From Ignavibacteriota bacterium (GTDB lineage: Bacteria; Bacteroidota; Ignavibacteria; UBA10030; SZUA-254), in contig JANYJZ010000027.1 in assembly GCA_025358305.1 (NCBI GenBank), forward strand, positions 94,270 through 158,269: a stretch of DNA of 64,000 nt, read 5' to 3'. The position numbers and the translations under genes were made by a program. Under the pieces are notes generated by a model. The model was not told where the DNA came from. It did no database searches and saw nothing but the letters and a program-made list of their open reading frames with translations. The stretch's first letter is position 1, and each line of letters begins with the position of its first letter. Positions 37,995 through 46,956 of this stretch are shown piece after piece.

Positions 37995-40900
37995 TCATGA
38001 CGGTCCGACTGCCCTTCGTGCATGGAGAGACGGAGCGAGCGTCCCCTTGCGATGCATGTGCTCTTTCATCATGGAGAAGATGATCGGGGTGACGAAGAGG
38101 ACGTGAATCGCTGACGTGACAATGCCGCCGATCATTGGCGCTGCCACTGGTTTCATGAGATCCGAGCCCGTTCCGCTGCTCCAAAGGATCGGAAGGAGTC
38201 CAAAAAGGGCCGTTGCCACGGTCATGAGTTTGGGCCGCAGCCGGAGCACGGCGCCCTCAATCGTCGCCTTGACGATATCGTCCTTTGTAATTGCCCCCTT
38301 TTGCAGGTACTTGTCAAGCGACTCGTGAAGGTAGATGACCATAACGACCCCCGTCTCGACTGCGACGCCGTAGAGCGAAATGAAGCCAACCCAGACCGCG
38401 ACGCTGAAATTGTACCCAAGGAAGTAGAGGAGGTAGACGCCTCCGATGAGGGCAAATGGCACTGAGAGCATGACCATGAGAGCCTCAAGGTAGGATTTGA
38501 ATGTGAAGTAGAGCATCACATAAATGATGAGAAATACAATGGGCAAAACGATTTCCAGTCGTTGTTTCGCCCTGATTTGATTCTCGTATTGGCCGCTCCA
38601 TGAAATATAATATCCCGGAGGGAGCGCGAGATGCTTTTCCAGGGAAGCCTTCGCCTCGTTGACGAAGCCCCCCATATCCCTGCCCCGAACGTTGAGATAC
38701 ACGATCGAGCGCAGGAGGCTGTTTTCACTGTTGATCATCGGCGGTCCGGGCACCTGTTTGATATCCGCGACCTGGGAAAGGGGAATGAAGGCGTTCTCTC
38801 GCTCGTCGGGGAAGGAGGGTGTCCCGGCAAGACCGGCGGACGCTCCCGGTGCCGACATCGATGCTCCCGTCGCCATCCCTGTCGCCGACGTCGGTTCCGC
38901 CGATGTGGGCATCCGCGATCCTCCCCGTCTGGGGACCGGAATGAGCAAACTGCGGAGGGCGTTGACATCGCTCCGGGAATCCTTCGTGAAGCGCACTCTG
39001 ATGGGAAAGCGCTGCCGGCCTTCGACGGTCGTGGAGATATTTTCTCCTCCGATCGCGGTTTCGACCACATTCAGGACATCGCCGACATTGATCCCATAAC
39101 GAGCGACAGCTTCCGGACGGACGCGGATGTCCAGAAAGTCGCCGCCAATGACGCGTTCGGCATACAAATCGACCGCGCCGGGAATGGCGCGAAGGATATT
39201 CTCGCTCCTGATTGCGAGCTGCTCAAGAGTATCGAGGTTGCCGCCAAGGATCTTCACGCCGAGATCGGTTCTCACGCCGGTCGAGAGCATATTGATCCTG
39301 TTGATGATCGGCTGGGTCCAGCCGTTGCGAACACCCGGGATCTGGAGCCTCGCGTCAAGCTGGGAGACGATCTCGTCCTTCGTCATCCCCTTGCGCCAGT
39401 CCGCCTTCGGCTTAAGGAGGATGATTGATTCGATCATGCTCGTCGGTGCCGGATCTGTCGACGTTTCTGCGCGGCCGACCTTGCCGAGGACCTGCTGCAC
39501 CTCTGGAAATGACGCGATGATCTTGTCCTGGACCTGCATGATGCGCTTGGCCTCGGTGATCGACACGTTGGGAAGCGTCACAGGCATGAAGAGGAGGCTC
39601 CCCTCGTCAAGCGGTGGCATGAACTCCGAACCCATATGCATCGCCATGGGAATCGTGATCAAGAGCGCAAGAACGTTCAACGCAAGCGTCGTCTTCCTGT
39701 AGTGGAGCGCTTTGGTGAGCACGGGCTCGTACAGTCGGCGAAAGAAACGCGATACCGGGTTCTTCTTCTCCGGACGGAACTTTCCGCGCATGAGCATCGT
39801 CATGAGCATGGGGACAAGCGTGATGGAGATGATCGCTGACGCCCCCAAGGCGAAGGTCTTCGTCCATGCGAGCGGATGAAAGAGCTTGCCTTCCTGGCCC
39901 TGGAGCATGAAGACCGGGAGGAACGACACGACGATGATGGCGAGGGAGAAGAAGATCGCCCTGCCCACCTGCTGCGCGGACCGGATCGAGATCTCCGTGT
40001 AGTCTATGGGGCCGCCCGCCTCCTGAGCGATCGCGATGTTTCGGTAGGCGTTCTCCACAAGTACGATCGAGGAATCGACGAGCACGCCGATGGCGATCGC
40101 GATGCCGCCGAGGCTCATGATGTTCGACGTGATGCCGACCTGTCTCATGAGGATGAAGGCGATGAGGATCGAGACCGGTATCTCGATGAGGATCCGGAGC
40201 GCGCTGCGAAAGTGAAAGATGAAGATCATGACGATGAGACTCACCACGAGCATTTCCTCGATCAGAGCGTCTTTCAGCGTCGTGAGCGACCGTTCGATGA
40301 GGTCCGAGCGGTCGTACGCCGTTTTGATCTCGACGCCGGGCGGGAGCCCCTTTTGAATTTCTGCGATCTTCTCCTTGACCCTGCCGATCACATCCCTGGC
40401 ATTTTCGCCGTAGCGCATGACGATGATACCGCCGACGGTCTCGCCGGCTCCATTCTTGTCGAGAACGCCGAGCCGGAGGTCGTTGCCCAGCTGGACGGTC
40501 GCGACATTGCCGATGGTGACCGGGACGCCGTTCTTGCCGGTCCGAATGGGGATATCCTCGATCTCCTTCGTTGACCGCACGTAACCGAGGCCGCGGACAT
40601 ACATCTCTGCGTCGTTCTCTTCGATGAGCTTTCCGGCGACGTCGCGGTTCGTGTTCTTGATCGCATCGACGACCGTCCGGAAATTGACATCGTACGCAGC
40701 CAGCCGCTGCGGATCGAGGTCGACCTGGTACTGCTTGACGAACCCGCCGACGCTCGCCACTTCGGCGACGCCGGGGACGGAGTTCAGCTGATACCGAACG
40801 AACCAATCCTGGACCGCCCGGAGTTCCGCGAGATCGTAGCCTTCTCCCTCGACGGTGTACCAGAAGACGTGGCCAACCCCCGTACCGTCCGGACCGAGCG

Positions 40901-41282
40901 TGGGGATGACGCCCGGAGGGAGGAAGGAAGCGGCATAGTTGAGCTTTTCCAGCACGCGGCTCCTTGCCCAGTAGATGTCGACGTCATCCTCAAAGATGAT
41001 GTAGATGAATGACATGCCGAACATGGACTGCGCCCGGACCGCCTTCACTTTCGGAAGCCCGTGAAGGTTACTCGCCAGGGGGTACGTGATCTGGTCTTCG
41101 ATGATCTTGGGGGAACGTCCCATCCAGGAGGTGAAGACGATGACCTGATTGTCTGAAAGATCCGGGATAGCATCCACCGGCGTGTTCAGCATCGAGTAGA
41201 CGCCCCAGCCGATGAGCACGGAGTAGACGAGAATAACGATAAACTTGTTCCGTGCGGAAAATTCAATGATGCGTTCGATCAT
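37995..41282 (-). CDS. cusA: CusA/CzcA-type heavy-metal RND efflux pump
   Basis: This 1095-residue RND inner-membrane permease pumps metal ions from periplasm or cytoplasm to the outside using the proton gradient. It begins MIERIIEFSARNKFIVILVY with the first membrane helix, followed by the periplasmic porter domain with VDAIPDLSDNQVIVFT, a typical CusA/CzcA segment. Twelve helices are expected and visible in two blocks. The sequence looks more like CusA (Cu/Ag) than CzcA (Zn/Co/Cd), but the ion is not certain. About residues 780-825 hold a low-complexity Met/Ser/Gly/Ala insert. The adaptor gene lies upstream after 118 bases. Confidence 0.92.
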   Translation of the reverse strand: MIERIIEFSARNKFIVILVYSVLIGWGVYSMLNTPVDAIPDLSDNQVIVFTSWMGRSPKIIEDQITYPLASNLHGLPKVKAVRAQSMFGMSFIYIIFEDDVDIYWARSRVLEKLNYAASFLPPGVIPTLGPDGTGVGHVFWYTVEGEGYDLAELRAVQDWFVRYQLNSVPGVAEVASVGGFVKQYQVDLDPQRLAAYDVNFRTVVDAIKNTNRDVAGKLIEENDAEMYVRGLGYVRSTKEIEDIPIRTGKNGVPVTIGNVATVQLGNDLRLGVLDKNGAGETVGGIIVMRYGENARDVIGRVKEKIAEIQKGLPPGVEIKTAYDRSDLIERSLTTLKDALIEEMLVVSLIVMIFIFHFRSALRILIEIPVSILIAFILMRQVGITSNIMSLGGIAIAIGVLVDSSIVLVENAYRNIAIAQEAGGPIDYTEISIRSAQQVGRAIFFSLAIIVVSFLPVFMLQGQEGKLFHPLAWTKTFALGASAIISITLVPMLMTMLMRGKFRPEKKNPVSRFFRRLYEPVLTKALHYRKTTLALNVLALLITIPMAMHMGSEFMPPLDEGSLLFMPVTLPNVSITEAKRIMQVQDKIIASFPEVQQVLGKVGRAETSTDPAPTSMIESIILLKPKADWRKGMTKDEIVSQLDARLQIPGVRNGWTQPIINRINMLSTGVRTDLGVKILGGNLDTLEQLAIRSENILRAIPGAVDLYAERVIGGDFLDIRVRPEAVARYGINVGDVLNVVETAIGGENISTTVEGRQRFPIRVRFTKDSRSDVNALRSLLIPVPRRGGSRMPTSAEPTSATGMATGASMSAPGASAGLAGTPSFPDERENAFIPLSQVADIKQVPGPPMINSENSLLRSIVYLNVRGRDMGGFVNEAKASLEKHLALPPGYYISWSGQYENQIRAKQRLEIVLPIVFLIIYVMLYFTFKSYLEALMVMLSVPFALIGGVYLLYFLGYNFSVAVWVGFISLYGVAVETGVVMVIYLHESLDKYLQKGAITKDDIVKATIEGAVLRLRPKLMTVATALFGLLPILWSSGTGSDLMKPVAAPMIGGIVTSAIHVLFVTPIIFSMMKEHMHRKGTLAPSLHARRAVGPS

Positions 41283-41400
41283 ACGCTCCTCTTCTCGTGG
41301 GTAACGGTTCCCGGTGGCACGCCCGGTATGCGCTCAACGTAGCTCGCTTCAAAGCGCCGTCTCCGGTCTTTGGTCTTGTGGTATGTCAGGGCCACGGCGC

Positions 41401-42699
41401 TCATTCTCCCGCTCGCTTCGATGCCGACGGGGGGGCTTCGGATGTCGAACGTAGCTGGCTCTCAGAATCGAGGAGATACCCGCCGGAGACGACGACTGAC
41501 TCGCCCTGGTCAAGGCCGTGCAAGATCTGGACCTGATCTCCCGAACGAGCTCCAACGACGACGCTCCTCGGCTCAAACACGCCGGCTTCCTTCCGCACCC
41601 AGACGATGGCCCTGTCGCCGGTCGTGAGAAGGGCGCTCGCGGGCACAACGAGCTCCGACGAGAGGTCCGCGAAGAGGTTGACACGGAGGTACATGCCGAG
41701 CTTCAACGCTCCGTTCCGGTTTGCCAGAGCGATCCGCGCCCGCGCCGTCCGGCTCCCGGGATCGATCACCGGGTCGATGAACGTGACCGTGCCGCTGAAC
41801 CGAGTGTCCTGGACCGCATCTGCCACCGCCTCCGCCGCGGATCCCGTGCGGACCCACGGGAGGTCCGATTCATGGATCTCGGCCATCAGCCAGACGCTTG
41901 AGAGGTCCGCTACGTCAAAGAGCGCAGCCCCTGCGCTCAGGTACTCTTGCACCTGCGCATACTTCTTCACGACCGTTCCGGTCACCGGCGAGTAGATCGT
42001 GAGCGTATCAAGCACTTGTCGGGATGCACTGAGCCTTTCGATCTGCTCCTCAGTGATCCCCCAGCGTAAGAGTTTCTGCTTTGACTGCGAGAGCAGCGCC
42101 GCAGATCCTTCGGCAATGTCCGGGTACGCGTCCTTGGTCGCATCGGCGGATTCGAGCGCCAGGAGGTACTCCTTCTGCGCGGAGACCGCCTCGGGGCTAT
42201 AGACCTCCGCCACGGCATTTCCTCTTGAGATATGCTCGCCTGTAAAAGTGACGTGAAGGAGTTCAATTCTCCCGGGGAAACGCATCGTGATGTGACCAAG
42301 GCTCGGCTCTGCCTCCTCGATGCTGCCGACGGCCGAGATCTGTTTGCGGAGCCGAGCCCGCTTGACAAAGATAACGCTGACATTGGCCAGGACCTGTTGC
42401 GACGGGGAAAGCGCGACCCGACCGAGCGCGGATGCGCCCGTGTCCGCCGCCCCGATCCGTTCCGACCGCTTCACGAGCGTCATGCCGCAAATGGGACATG
42501 CGCCCGGGTGGTCGCTGCGCACGGACGGGTGCATCGGACAGGTATAGTATTCGGTCGCCGAGGTCGCGACAGCGGCCGTTCCGCCGGCAGAGGGCTGTAC
42601 CCTTGGATCCGGACCGGCGGTGTTCACCCGGTACAGGAGAATGCCTGCGATGACGAGAATCGACGTGGCGATCGCAGCAAAAAGCATTGTTCTGTTCAT
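41401..42699 (-). CDS. cusB: CusB-type efflux periplasmic adaptor
   Basis: A 432-residue membrane fusion protein joining the RND pump to the outer-membrane channel. An N-terminal signal anchor (about 5-24) is followed by a heavy-metal-binding domain YYTCPMHPSVRSDHPGACPI and CGMTLVKR (about 51-78), with Cys, Met and His ligands. Then come the lipoyl-like and beta-barrel domains (VTGTVVKKYAQVQEYLSAG at about 236). The metal-binding domain is the form found in CusB-like adaptors that sense or pass Cu or Ag. It is transcribed after cusC with an 11-base gap. Confidence 0.9.
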   Translation of the reverse strand: MNRTMLFAAIATSILVIAGILLYRVNTAGPDPRVQPSAGGTAAVATSATEYYTCPMHPSVRSDHPGACPICGMTLVKRSERIGAADTGASALGRVALSPSQQVLANVSVIFVKRARLRKQISAVGSIEEAEPSLGHITMRFPGRIELLHVTFTGEHISRGNAVAEVYSPEAVSAQKEYLLALESADATKDAYPDIAEGSAALLSQSKQKLLRWGITEEQIERLSASRQVLDTLTIYSPVTGTVVKKYAQVQEYLSAGAALFDVADLSSVWLMAEIHESDLPWVRTGSAAEAVADAVQDTRFSGTVTFIDPVIDPGSRTARARIALANRNGALKLGMYLRVNLFADLSSELVVPASALLTTGDRAIVWVRKEAGVFEPRSVVVGARSGDQVQILHGLDQGESVVVSGGYLLDSESQLRSTSEAPPSASKRAGE

Positions 42700-42710
42700 A
42701 CGTAGTTCTC

Positions 42711-43994
42711 CTAATCGTGTTCGTGTGTGAGCTGATCCAAACGGACACCGACGGCACGCTCGAGGGCGACACGCGCTTGTTCGAATTTCATCCGGATCAT
42801 AAAGTATTCTACCGTCACCGTTGACACGGTCCGGTACGATTCTAGCACCATCATGAACTCTGCCTGTCCATTCTGATAGGCAGACTGGACCGAGCCCAGC
42901 GTCTGCTGGGATTGTGGGATGATGACCTTTTGATAGTTCGAGAGCTGCTCACGTTCCGAGACGGCTTCGCGGTACTGCGTCCGGACATCTGACAGCACCA
43001 TGTTCCGTGTCGCCTCAAAGATTGCGGCCGCTTTCTGGAGGCGCGCGTCCGCTTCGTCGCTACGCGCCTTGGTGGCTCCGAGAACCCACGGGGCGAAAGG
43101 GAGGGTGATGCCGACCTTGACGGACCAGGCGTTCATGTTGTCCAGGGGAAGCGTCATGTACTCCACCCCCAGGCGCAGGTCAGGCAGGATCTGGCGCTCC
43201 GCGAGCGTCCGCACCATGCGCGCTTCCTCGACGCTCAGCGAGTCGTGGATAAGCATCGGCTGCTGGGCCTGTGCGATATGTTCAAGGGAATCAACGGGGA
43301 GGATCTCCGGGATCGTATCTGAGATGACCGCGAATCCGAGCGTGTCGGCTCGCGGGCGATTCAAGAGGGTCATGAGCATCTCTTTGGCCGAGCATTCCTT
43401 CGCCCGGAGAGAGACGAGGGTGTTTTGCAGCATTGCCAACTCCATCTGCGCCTTCAAGACGTCGTACTGCGGCACGATCCCGGCGGCGTATCGCGCGCCG
43501 CTGATCTGTGCGATCTCTTTCAAGAGCCTGGCGTTGTCCCGTTCAAGCACGATCTGCTGCTGCACGAACCAAAGGTCGAAGTACATCGTCGAGATCTTAG
43601 CGATGTTGTCGTTGACGACCTGGAGATACTCATGATGCGCGTGATCCGCACGAACCTCTGCGATGGTCCGTTCCATCGAACGCTTCGACGGGAACCGGAT
43701 CATCTGCATGAGCTCCAAACGAGTGATCCTCGCTTCGTCCCACTGGAATCCCGGCATCTCCTCCCGCATGTACGACAGCTCCGGAGGATCAAGCGCTCCC
43801 GCCTGCAAGACGGTCGCGTCCATCGCATGCATCTCTTTCTCGGCCGCGCGGATGGTCGGGTTACGTTCGATCGCCTCGCCGATGAGCGTCGGCAGATCAA
43901 GTGTCGGCGGCTCCGGAAGTATCAAGGAATCAACCTGCGCCGCCGCCGAGGCCGCGCAGAAGAGGCACAGAATGAAGAACAATGTTCGGTTCAT
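42711..43994 (-). CDS. cusC: TolC/CusC-type outer-membrane channel
   Basis: A 427-residue outer-membrane efflux protein of the TolC family, the exit duct of the pump. A signal peptide covers about residues 1-19 (ending AAAQ). Two similar halves each contain long helices, with LPTLIGEAIERNPTIRAAEK (about 34-53) and VQSAYQNGQAEFMMVLESYR (about 375-394) as matching family segments. It is the first pump component transcribed, behind the small Cys-rich gene, and is followed by cusB. The metal class is taken from its neighbours. Confidence 0.88.
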   Translation of the reverse strand: MNRTLFFILCLFCAASAAAQVDSLILPEPPTLDLPTLIGEAIERNPTIRAAEKEMHAMDATVLQAGALDPPELSYMREEMPGFQWDEARITRLELMQMIRFPSKRSMERTIAEVRADHAHHEYLQVVNDNIAKISTMYFDLWFVQQQIVLERDNARLLKEIAQISGARYAAGIVPQYDVLKAQMELAMLQNTLVSLRAKECSAKEMLMTLLNRPRADTLGFAVISDTIPEILPVDSLEHIAQAQQPMLIHDSLSVEEARMVRTLAERQILPDLRLGVEYMTLPLDNMNAWSVKVGITLPFAPWVLGATKARSDEADARLQKAAAIFEATRNMVLSDVRTQYREAVSEREQLSNYQKVIIPQSQQTLGSVQSAYQNGQAEFMMVLESYRTVSTVTVEYFMIRMKFEQARVALERAVGVRLDQLTHEHD

Positions 43995-44119
43995 AGACTT
44001 CCCACTCTTGATTCATGATAAAGTGTCGCGGTACGATGCATCCGCGATGATCATGCATACGAGTCGGCATCGACGGTCGAAGACAAGGCCGGGACGATGC
44101 CCAACACAAAGGGGAACGC

Positions 44120-44533
44120 CTAGATCAGGAGGGAAGAATGAACGATGGGGAGGATCAGTCGGTGAATCGGCGGTGATGCCGAAGTGCGACGGGCTGGAAC
44201 GATGAAAGCGTCGTCCGTTGCCGGGGCAACCGACGTCAAGAGAGAACCGATGTTGTGGCCGGCATCGAACGTAGTGACATGCTCGCCGGACTGGAGATAT
44301 TCCTGGGTGCTGCGCGTGGCGACGAATGTCGTCGTACAGCAGGAGGTGTTCTTGTACGCTCTCAGGACCGGCTGAGACGCTTCGCTCTGTGCACTGCAGC
44401 AGGATGGACGCTCATGAGTGTCGTGGTTCGCCATGGGGCAGGACGCGAGAACGACTGGTATGCCGACGGTAAAGATGCAGAAGATGCACCCGAAGAGGGC
44501 TGAGAGGAGCGAATATGGTCGATTGCGTAACAT
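44120..44533 (-). CDS. Small exported Cys-rich protein leading the efflux operon
   Basis: I do not recognise this 137-residue protein. Its N-terminus is one long hydrophobic segment (about 7-31), a signal peptide or anchor. After it come CPMANHDTHERPSCCS and NTSCCTTTF, giving five cysteines plus His and Met in a short stretch, then a low-complexity tail ending in a hydrophobic segment (HRLILPIVHSSLLI). It is the first gene behind a strong promoter and is followed by cusC after 125 bases. A role in binding the exported metal is inferred from position and ligand content. Confidence 0.65.
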   Translation of the reverse strand: MLRNRPYSLLSALFGCIFCIFTVGIPVVLASCPMANHDTHERPSCCSAQSEASQPVLRAYKNTSCCTTTFVATRSTQEYLQSGEHVTTFDAGHNIGSLLTSVAPATDDAFIVPARRTSASPPIHRLILPIVHSSLLI

Positions 44534-44543
44534 ATTCTCTTAC

Positions 44544-44572
44544 AAGGTACCCTTTTTTTCGACAAATGTCAA
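44544..44572 (-). promoter_or_regulatory. Strong candidate promoter of the cus operon
   Basis: On the - strand TTGACA (44572-44567), 17 bases, TACCTT (44549-44544). The first gene's ATG is at 44533, so the expected start of transcription lies only about 4 to 5 bases before it, giving a nearly leaderless mRNA. No palindromic operator is obvious in the spacer. Confidence 0.6.
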
Positions 44573-44628
44573 AGCGAAGTTGCGGCCAGTGACTCGCCGC
44601 ACAGGTGCTGAATCCGCGTTTTTGCGGT

Positions 44629-45351
44629 TCAGCCTTTGAAGAACTTCAGATCGAAGAGATTGTTCACACCGACGGCTTCGACGGAGTAGAACGGCTCGCC
44701 ATAGGGGACGCCGATCTTCGAGCCATACGCCTTCGCGCGCGTCTCCACAAAATCGAGGAAGGACGACTGGCTCAGGATCGTTTGCGGCTCCTTCGATGAG
44801 GGATCGTAGAACTGCGAGGCGTAGCACTTGATGGCCTTCAAACGCTGCGCATGCACATCGGTCACATCGATGATGAACGAAGGGGCGAACTCAGACCACT
44901 GCATGAAGTGGAAATAATTATCAGGACGCCATGGCTTCTGGATCTTTCCGCCAAGACGGGTCTCGATCTTCCGCAGGCCTGCATAAAACCAAGCCTCTCG
45001 GCAAAGGTGATGTGCGTGAACATGGTCCGGGTGGCGTTCCACGGAATGGGGGATGAGGATGATCTTTGGCCTGTGCTTCCGAATGACCTGAATGACCTTC
45101 TTGATGTTACGCTGGTTCACCTCGATATTCCCATCCGGGATGTGGAGGTTCTCGCGCGAGGCGCCAATGATCCTGGCGGCGGCGGCCTCCTTTGCGCGGA
45201 TCTGCCGAGTACCTCTCGTGCCAAGTTCCCCTTCGGAGAGGTCGACGATGCCGACCTTGTAGCCCATGCGAACGAATTTAATGAGCGTGCCCGAACAGGT
45301 CAGTTCGACGTCGTCCGGGTGCGCTCCGAGCGCGAGTACATCCAAAGCCAT
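44629..45351 (-). CDS. bshB1: Bacillithiol biosynthesis deacetylase BshB1
   Basis: A 240-residue zinc deacetylase of the LmbE/PIG-L fold that removes acetate from GlcNAc-malate in bacillithiol synthesis. Zinc motif GAHPDDVELTCSGTL (about residues 8-22) and the second site HPDHVHAH (about 109-116) are intact, with DLSEGELGTRGT between. The length and GTRGTRQIRAKEAAAA form favour BshB1. I chose the ATG at 45351, preceded by GGAG. An in-frame ATG 19 codons upstream is rejected. Other bsh genes are not in the window. The gap to xseA carries divergent promoters. Confidence 0.9.
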   Translation of the reverse strand: MALDVLALGAHPDDVELTCSGTLIKFVRMGYKVGIVDLSEGELGTRGTRQIRAKEAAAARIIGASRENLHIPDGNIEVNQRNIKKVIQVIRKHRPKIILIPHSVERHPDHVHAHHLCREAWFYAGLRKIETRLGGKIQKPWRPDNYFHFMQWSEFAPSFIIDVTDVHAQRLKAIKCYASQFYDPSSKEPQTILSQSSFLDFVETRAKAYGSKIGVPYGEPFYSVEAVGVNNLFDLKFFKG

Positions 45352-45474
45352 GCGTGCTCCTTCATGATAATGCGATTCGACTCTGTTGGAATATAGCCAT
45401 TGAGGCAAACAGAGGCAACTCGACGTCCGCAGAATCCTTTGTTTTCAAGAAATATATAAATATATTCAACTGAC

Positions 45475-46680
45475 ATGAAAACAGCAGCGGCTATCCTCTC
45501 CGTCACCGATATCACCCGCCGGATCAAAACGACCCTGGAACAGAGTTTTACGAACCTGACCATCCAGGGAGAGATCTCGAATTTCAAGCACCACTCCTCG
45601 GGCCATCTCTATTTCACGCTGAAAGACGAGGGGGCGCAGATCTCGGGCGTCATGTGGCGCAGCAGAGTTGCGAGTCTCTTCTTCACCCCTCAGGACGGCA
45701 TGAAGGTCATCGCCCGCGGCAACATAAGCGTCTACGAGGTTCGCGGTGTCTACCAGCTCGACGTCCAGCAGCTTCAACCCCTCGGCGTGGGAGATCTCCA
45801 GGTCGCTTTCGAAAAATTGAAGCAGAAGCTCTTCGCCGAAGGCCTCTTTGCCCAGGATCACAAGAAGCCTCTCCCGCGATTTCCGAGGAGGATCGGCCTG
45901 GTGACATCGCCGACCGGCGCGGCCGTCCGGGATATGATCCAGGTCATCGGCAGGCGCTATCCGATCGTCGAGCTCATTCTCTGCCCCGTCCGCGTCCAGG
46001 GGGAGGGTGCAGCGGCGGAGATCGCACAGGCGATCGATGACTGCAATGAATTTGGCGGGATCGACCTCCTCATCGTCGGGAGGGGAGGGGGCTCGCTCGA
46101 GGATCTCTGGGCTTTCAACGAGGAGATCGTGGCCCGGGCGATCTACCGCTCCTCCATTCCGGTCGTGAGCGCGGTCGGTCACGAAGTGGACGTGACGATA
46201 GCGGATTTTGTGGCCGATCTGCGGGCGCCGACGCCTTCGGCGGCCGCCGAGCTTGCCGTTCCGAAAAGGGATGATTTGGTTGAAATTGTACGCAATATTT
46301 GCTATACTTCTGAACAAATCGTCACGGATCGGCTGGCGGCGCAGCGTGAACAGATACGCACATTGATCGGCAGCTACTCGTTCAATAAGCCGTTCGACAA
46401 GGTGCGCCAGTTCGCTCAACGTGCCGATGAACTGAAATTGGCGCTTGGCCGCATGGTAGGCCACCGCCTCGCTCTCCTCGGGCAGCAATGTGCGTCCCTT
46501 GAGAAGCGAATGGATTCCGTCAGGCCCGAGCGCATACTTGAACGCGGCTATGCGATGGTGTTTCGCGATCATCATGTCGTCCCGAGTGCCGGAGAGCTTG
46601 CCACGGGCGACGCTATCGTCGTTCGATTCCGGGACGGCGACATCGGCGCCACCGTAGGGCCGGACACACACACGAATTAA
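45475..46680 (+). CDS. xseA: Exodeoxyribonuclease VII large subunit
   Basis: The large subunit of exonuclease VII degrades single-stranded DNA from both ends. The protein has 401 residues, with an N-terminal OB fold (FTNLTIQGEISNFKHHSSGH, about 23-42) and the catalytic domain with TSPTGAAVRDMIQVIGRRYP (about 143-162), DLLIVGRGGGSLEDLWAFN (about 198-216) and GHEVDVTIADFVADLRAPTPSAAAE. The C-terminal coiled coil is shorter than in E. coli. AT-rich sequence just upstream (TATAAATATATT) is a likely promoter. xseB follows after 15 bases. Confidence 0.96.
   Translation: MKTAAAILSVTDITRRIKTTLEQSFTNLTIQGEISNFKHHSSGHLYFTLKDEGAQISGVMWRSRVASLFFTPQDGMKVIARGNISVYEVRGVYQLDVQQLQPLGVGDLQVAFEKLKQKLFAEGLFAQDHKKPLPRFPRRIGLVTSPTGAAVRDMIQVIGRRYPIVELILCPVRVQGEGAAAEIAQAIDDCNEFGGIDLLIVGRGGGSLEDLWAFNEEIVARAIYRSSIPVVSAVGHEVDVTIADFVADLRAPTPSAAAELAVPKRDDLVEIVRNICYTSEQIVTDRLAAQREQIRTLIGSYSFNKPFDKVRQFAQRADELKLALGRMVGHRLALLGQQCASLEKRMDSVRPERILERGYAMVFRDHHVVPSAGELATGDAIVVRFRDGDIGATVGPDTHTN
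46280..46308 (+). promoter_or_regulatory. Candidate promoter inside xseA
   Basis: TTGAAA (46280-46285), 17 bases, then TATACT (46303-46308). This lies within the xseA coding region, in a locally AT-rich patch, about 390 bases upstream of xseB. It could provide extra transcription of xseB and dxs. Confidence 0.42.
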
Positions 46681-46695
46681 ATCAGACTTGCATCG

Positions 46696-46950
46696 ATGAA
46701 ACAGAAGAAAGTGGCGACAAAGCCCGACGGGGGGAATTTCGAGCAGTCCCTGAAGCGCCTTGAGGAGATCGTGGAGGCACTCGAAGAAGGCTCCGTCACC
46801 CTCGAGGAGGTGCTCCAGATGTACCAGGAGGGGGCTCAGCTCTCGAAGCAATGCCTGGAGCAGCTGCACCAGGCGGAACTGACGCTGAAACGCCTGAGCA
46901 AAGACATCAATGGAAAATTCGAGTTGGTCGACGAGGAGCCAAGAGCGTAG
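46696..46950 (+). CDS. xseB: Exodeoxyribonuclease VII small subunit
   Basis: An 84-residue all-helical protein, typical size for XseB, which assembles in several copies on XseA. Family motif FEQSLKRLEEIVEALEEGSV (about 17-36) and SLEE-like VTLEEVLQMYQEGAQLSKQC follow. It starts 15 bases after xseA and ends 6 bases before dxs, as in many bacteria where xseB and isoprenoid genes are joined. Confidence 0.93.
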   Translation: MKQKKVATKPDGGNFEQSLKRLEEIVEALEEGSVTLEEVLQMYQEGAQLSKQCLEQLHQAELTLKRLSKDINGKFELVDEEPRA

Positions 46951-46956
46951 CCCGAT

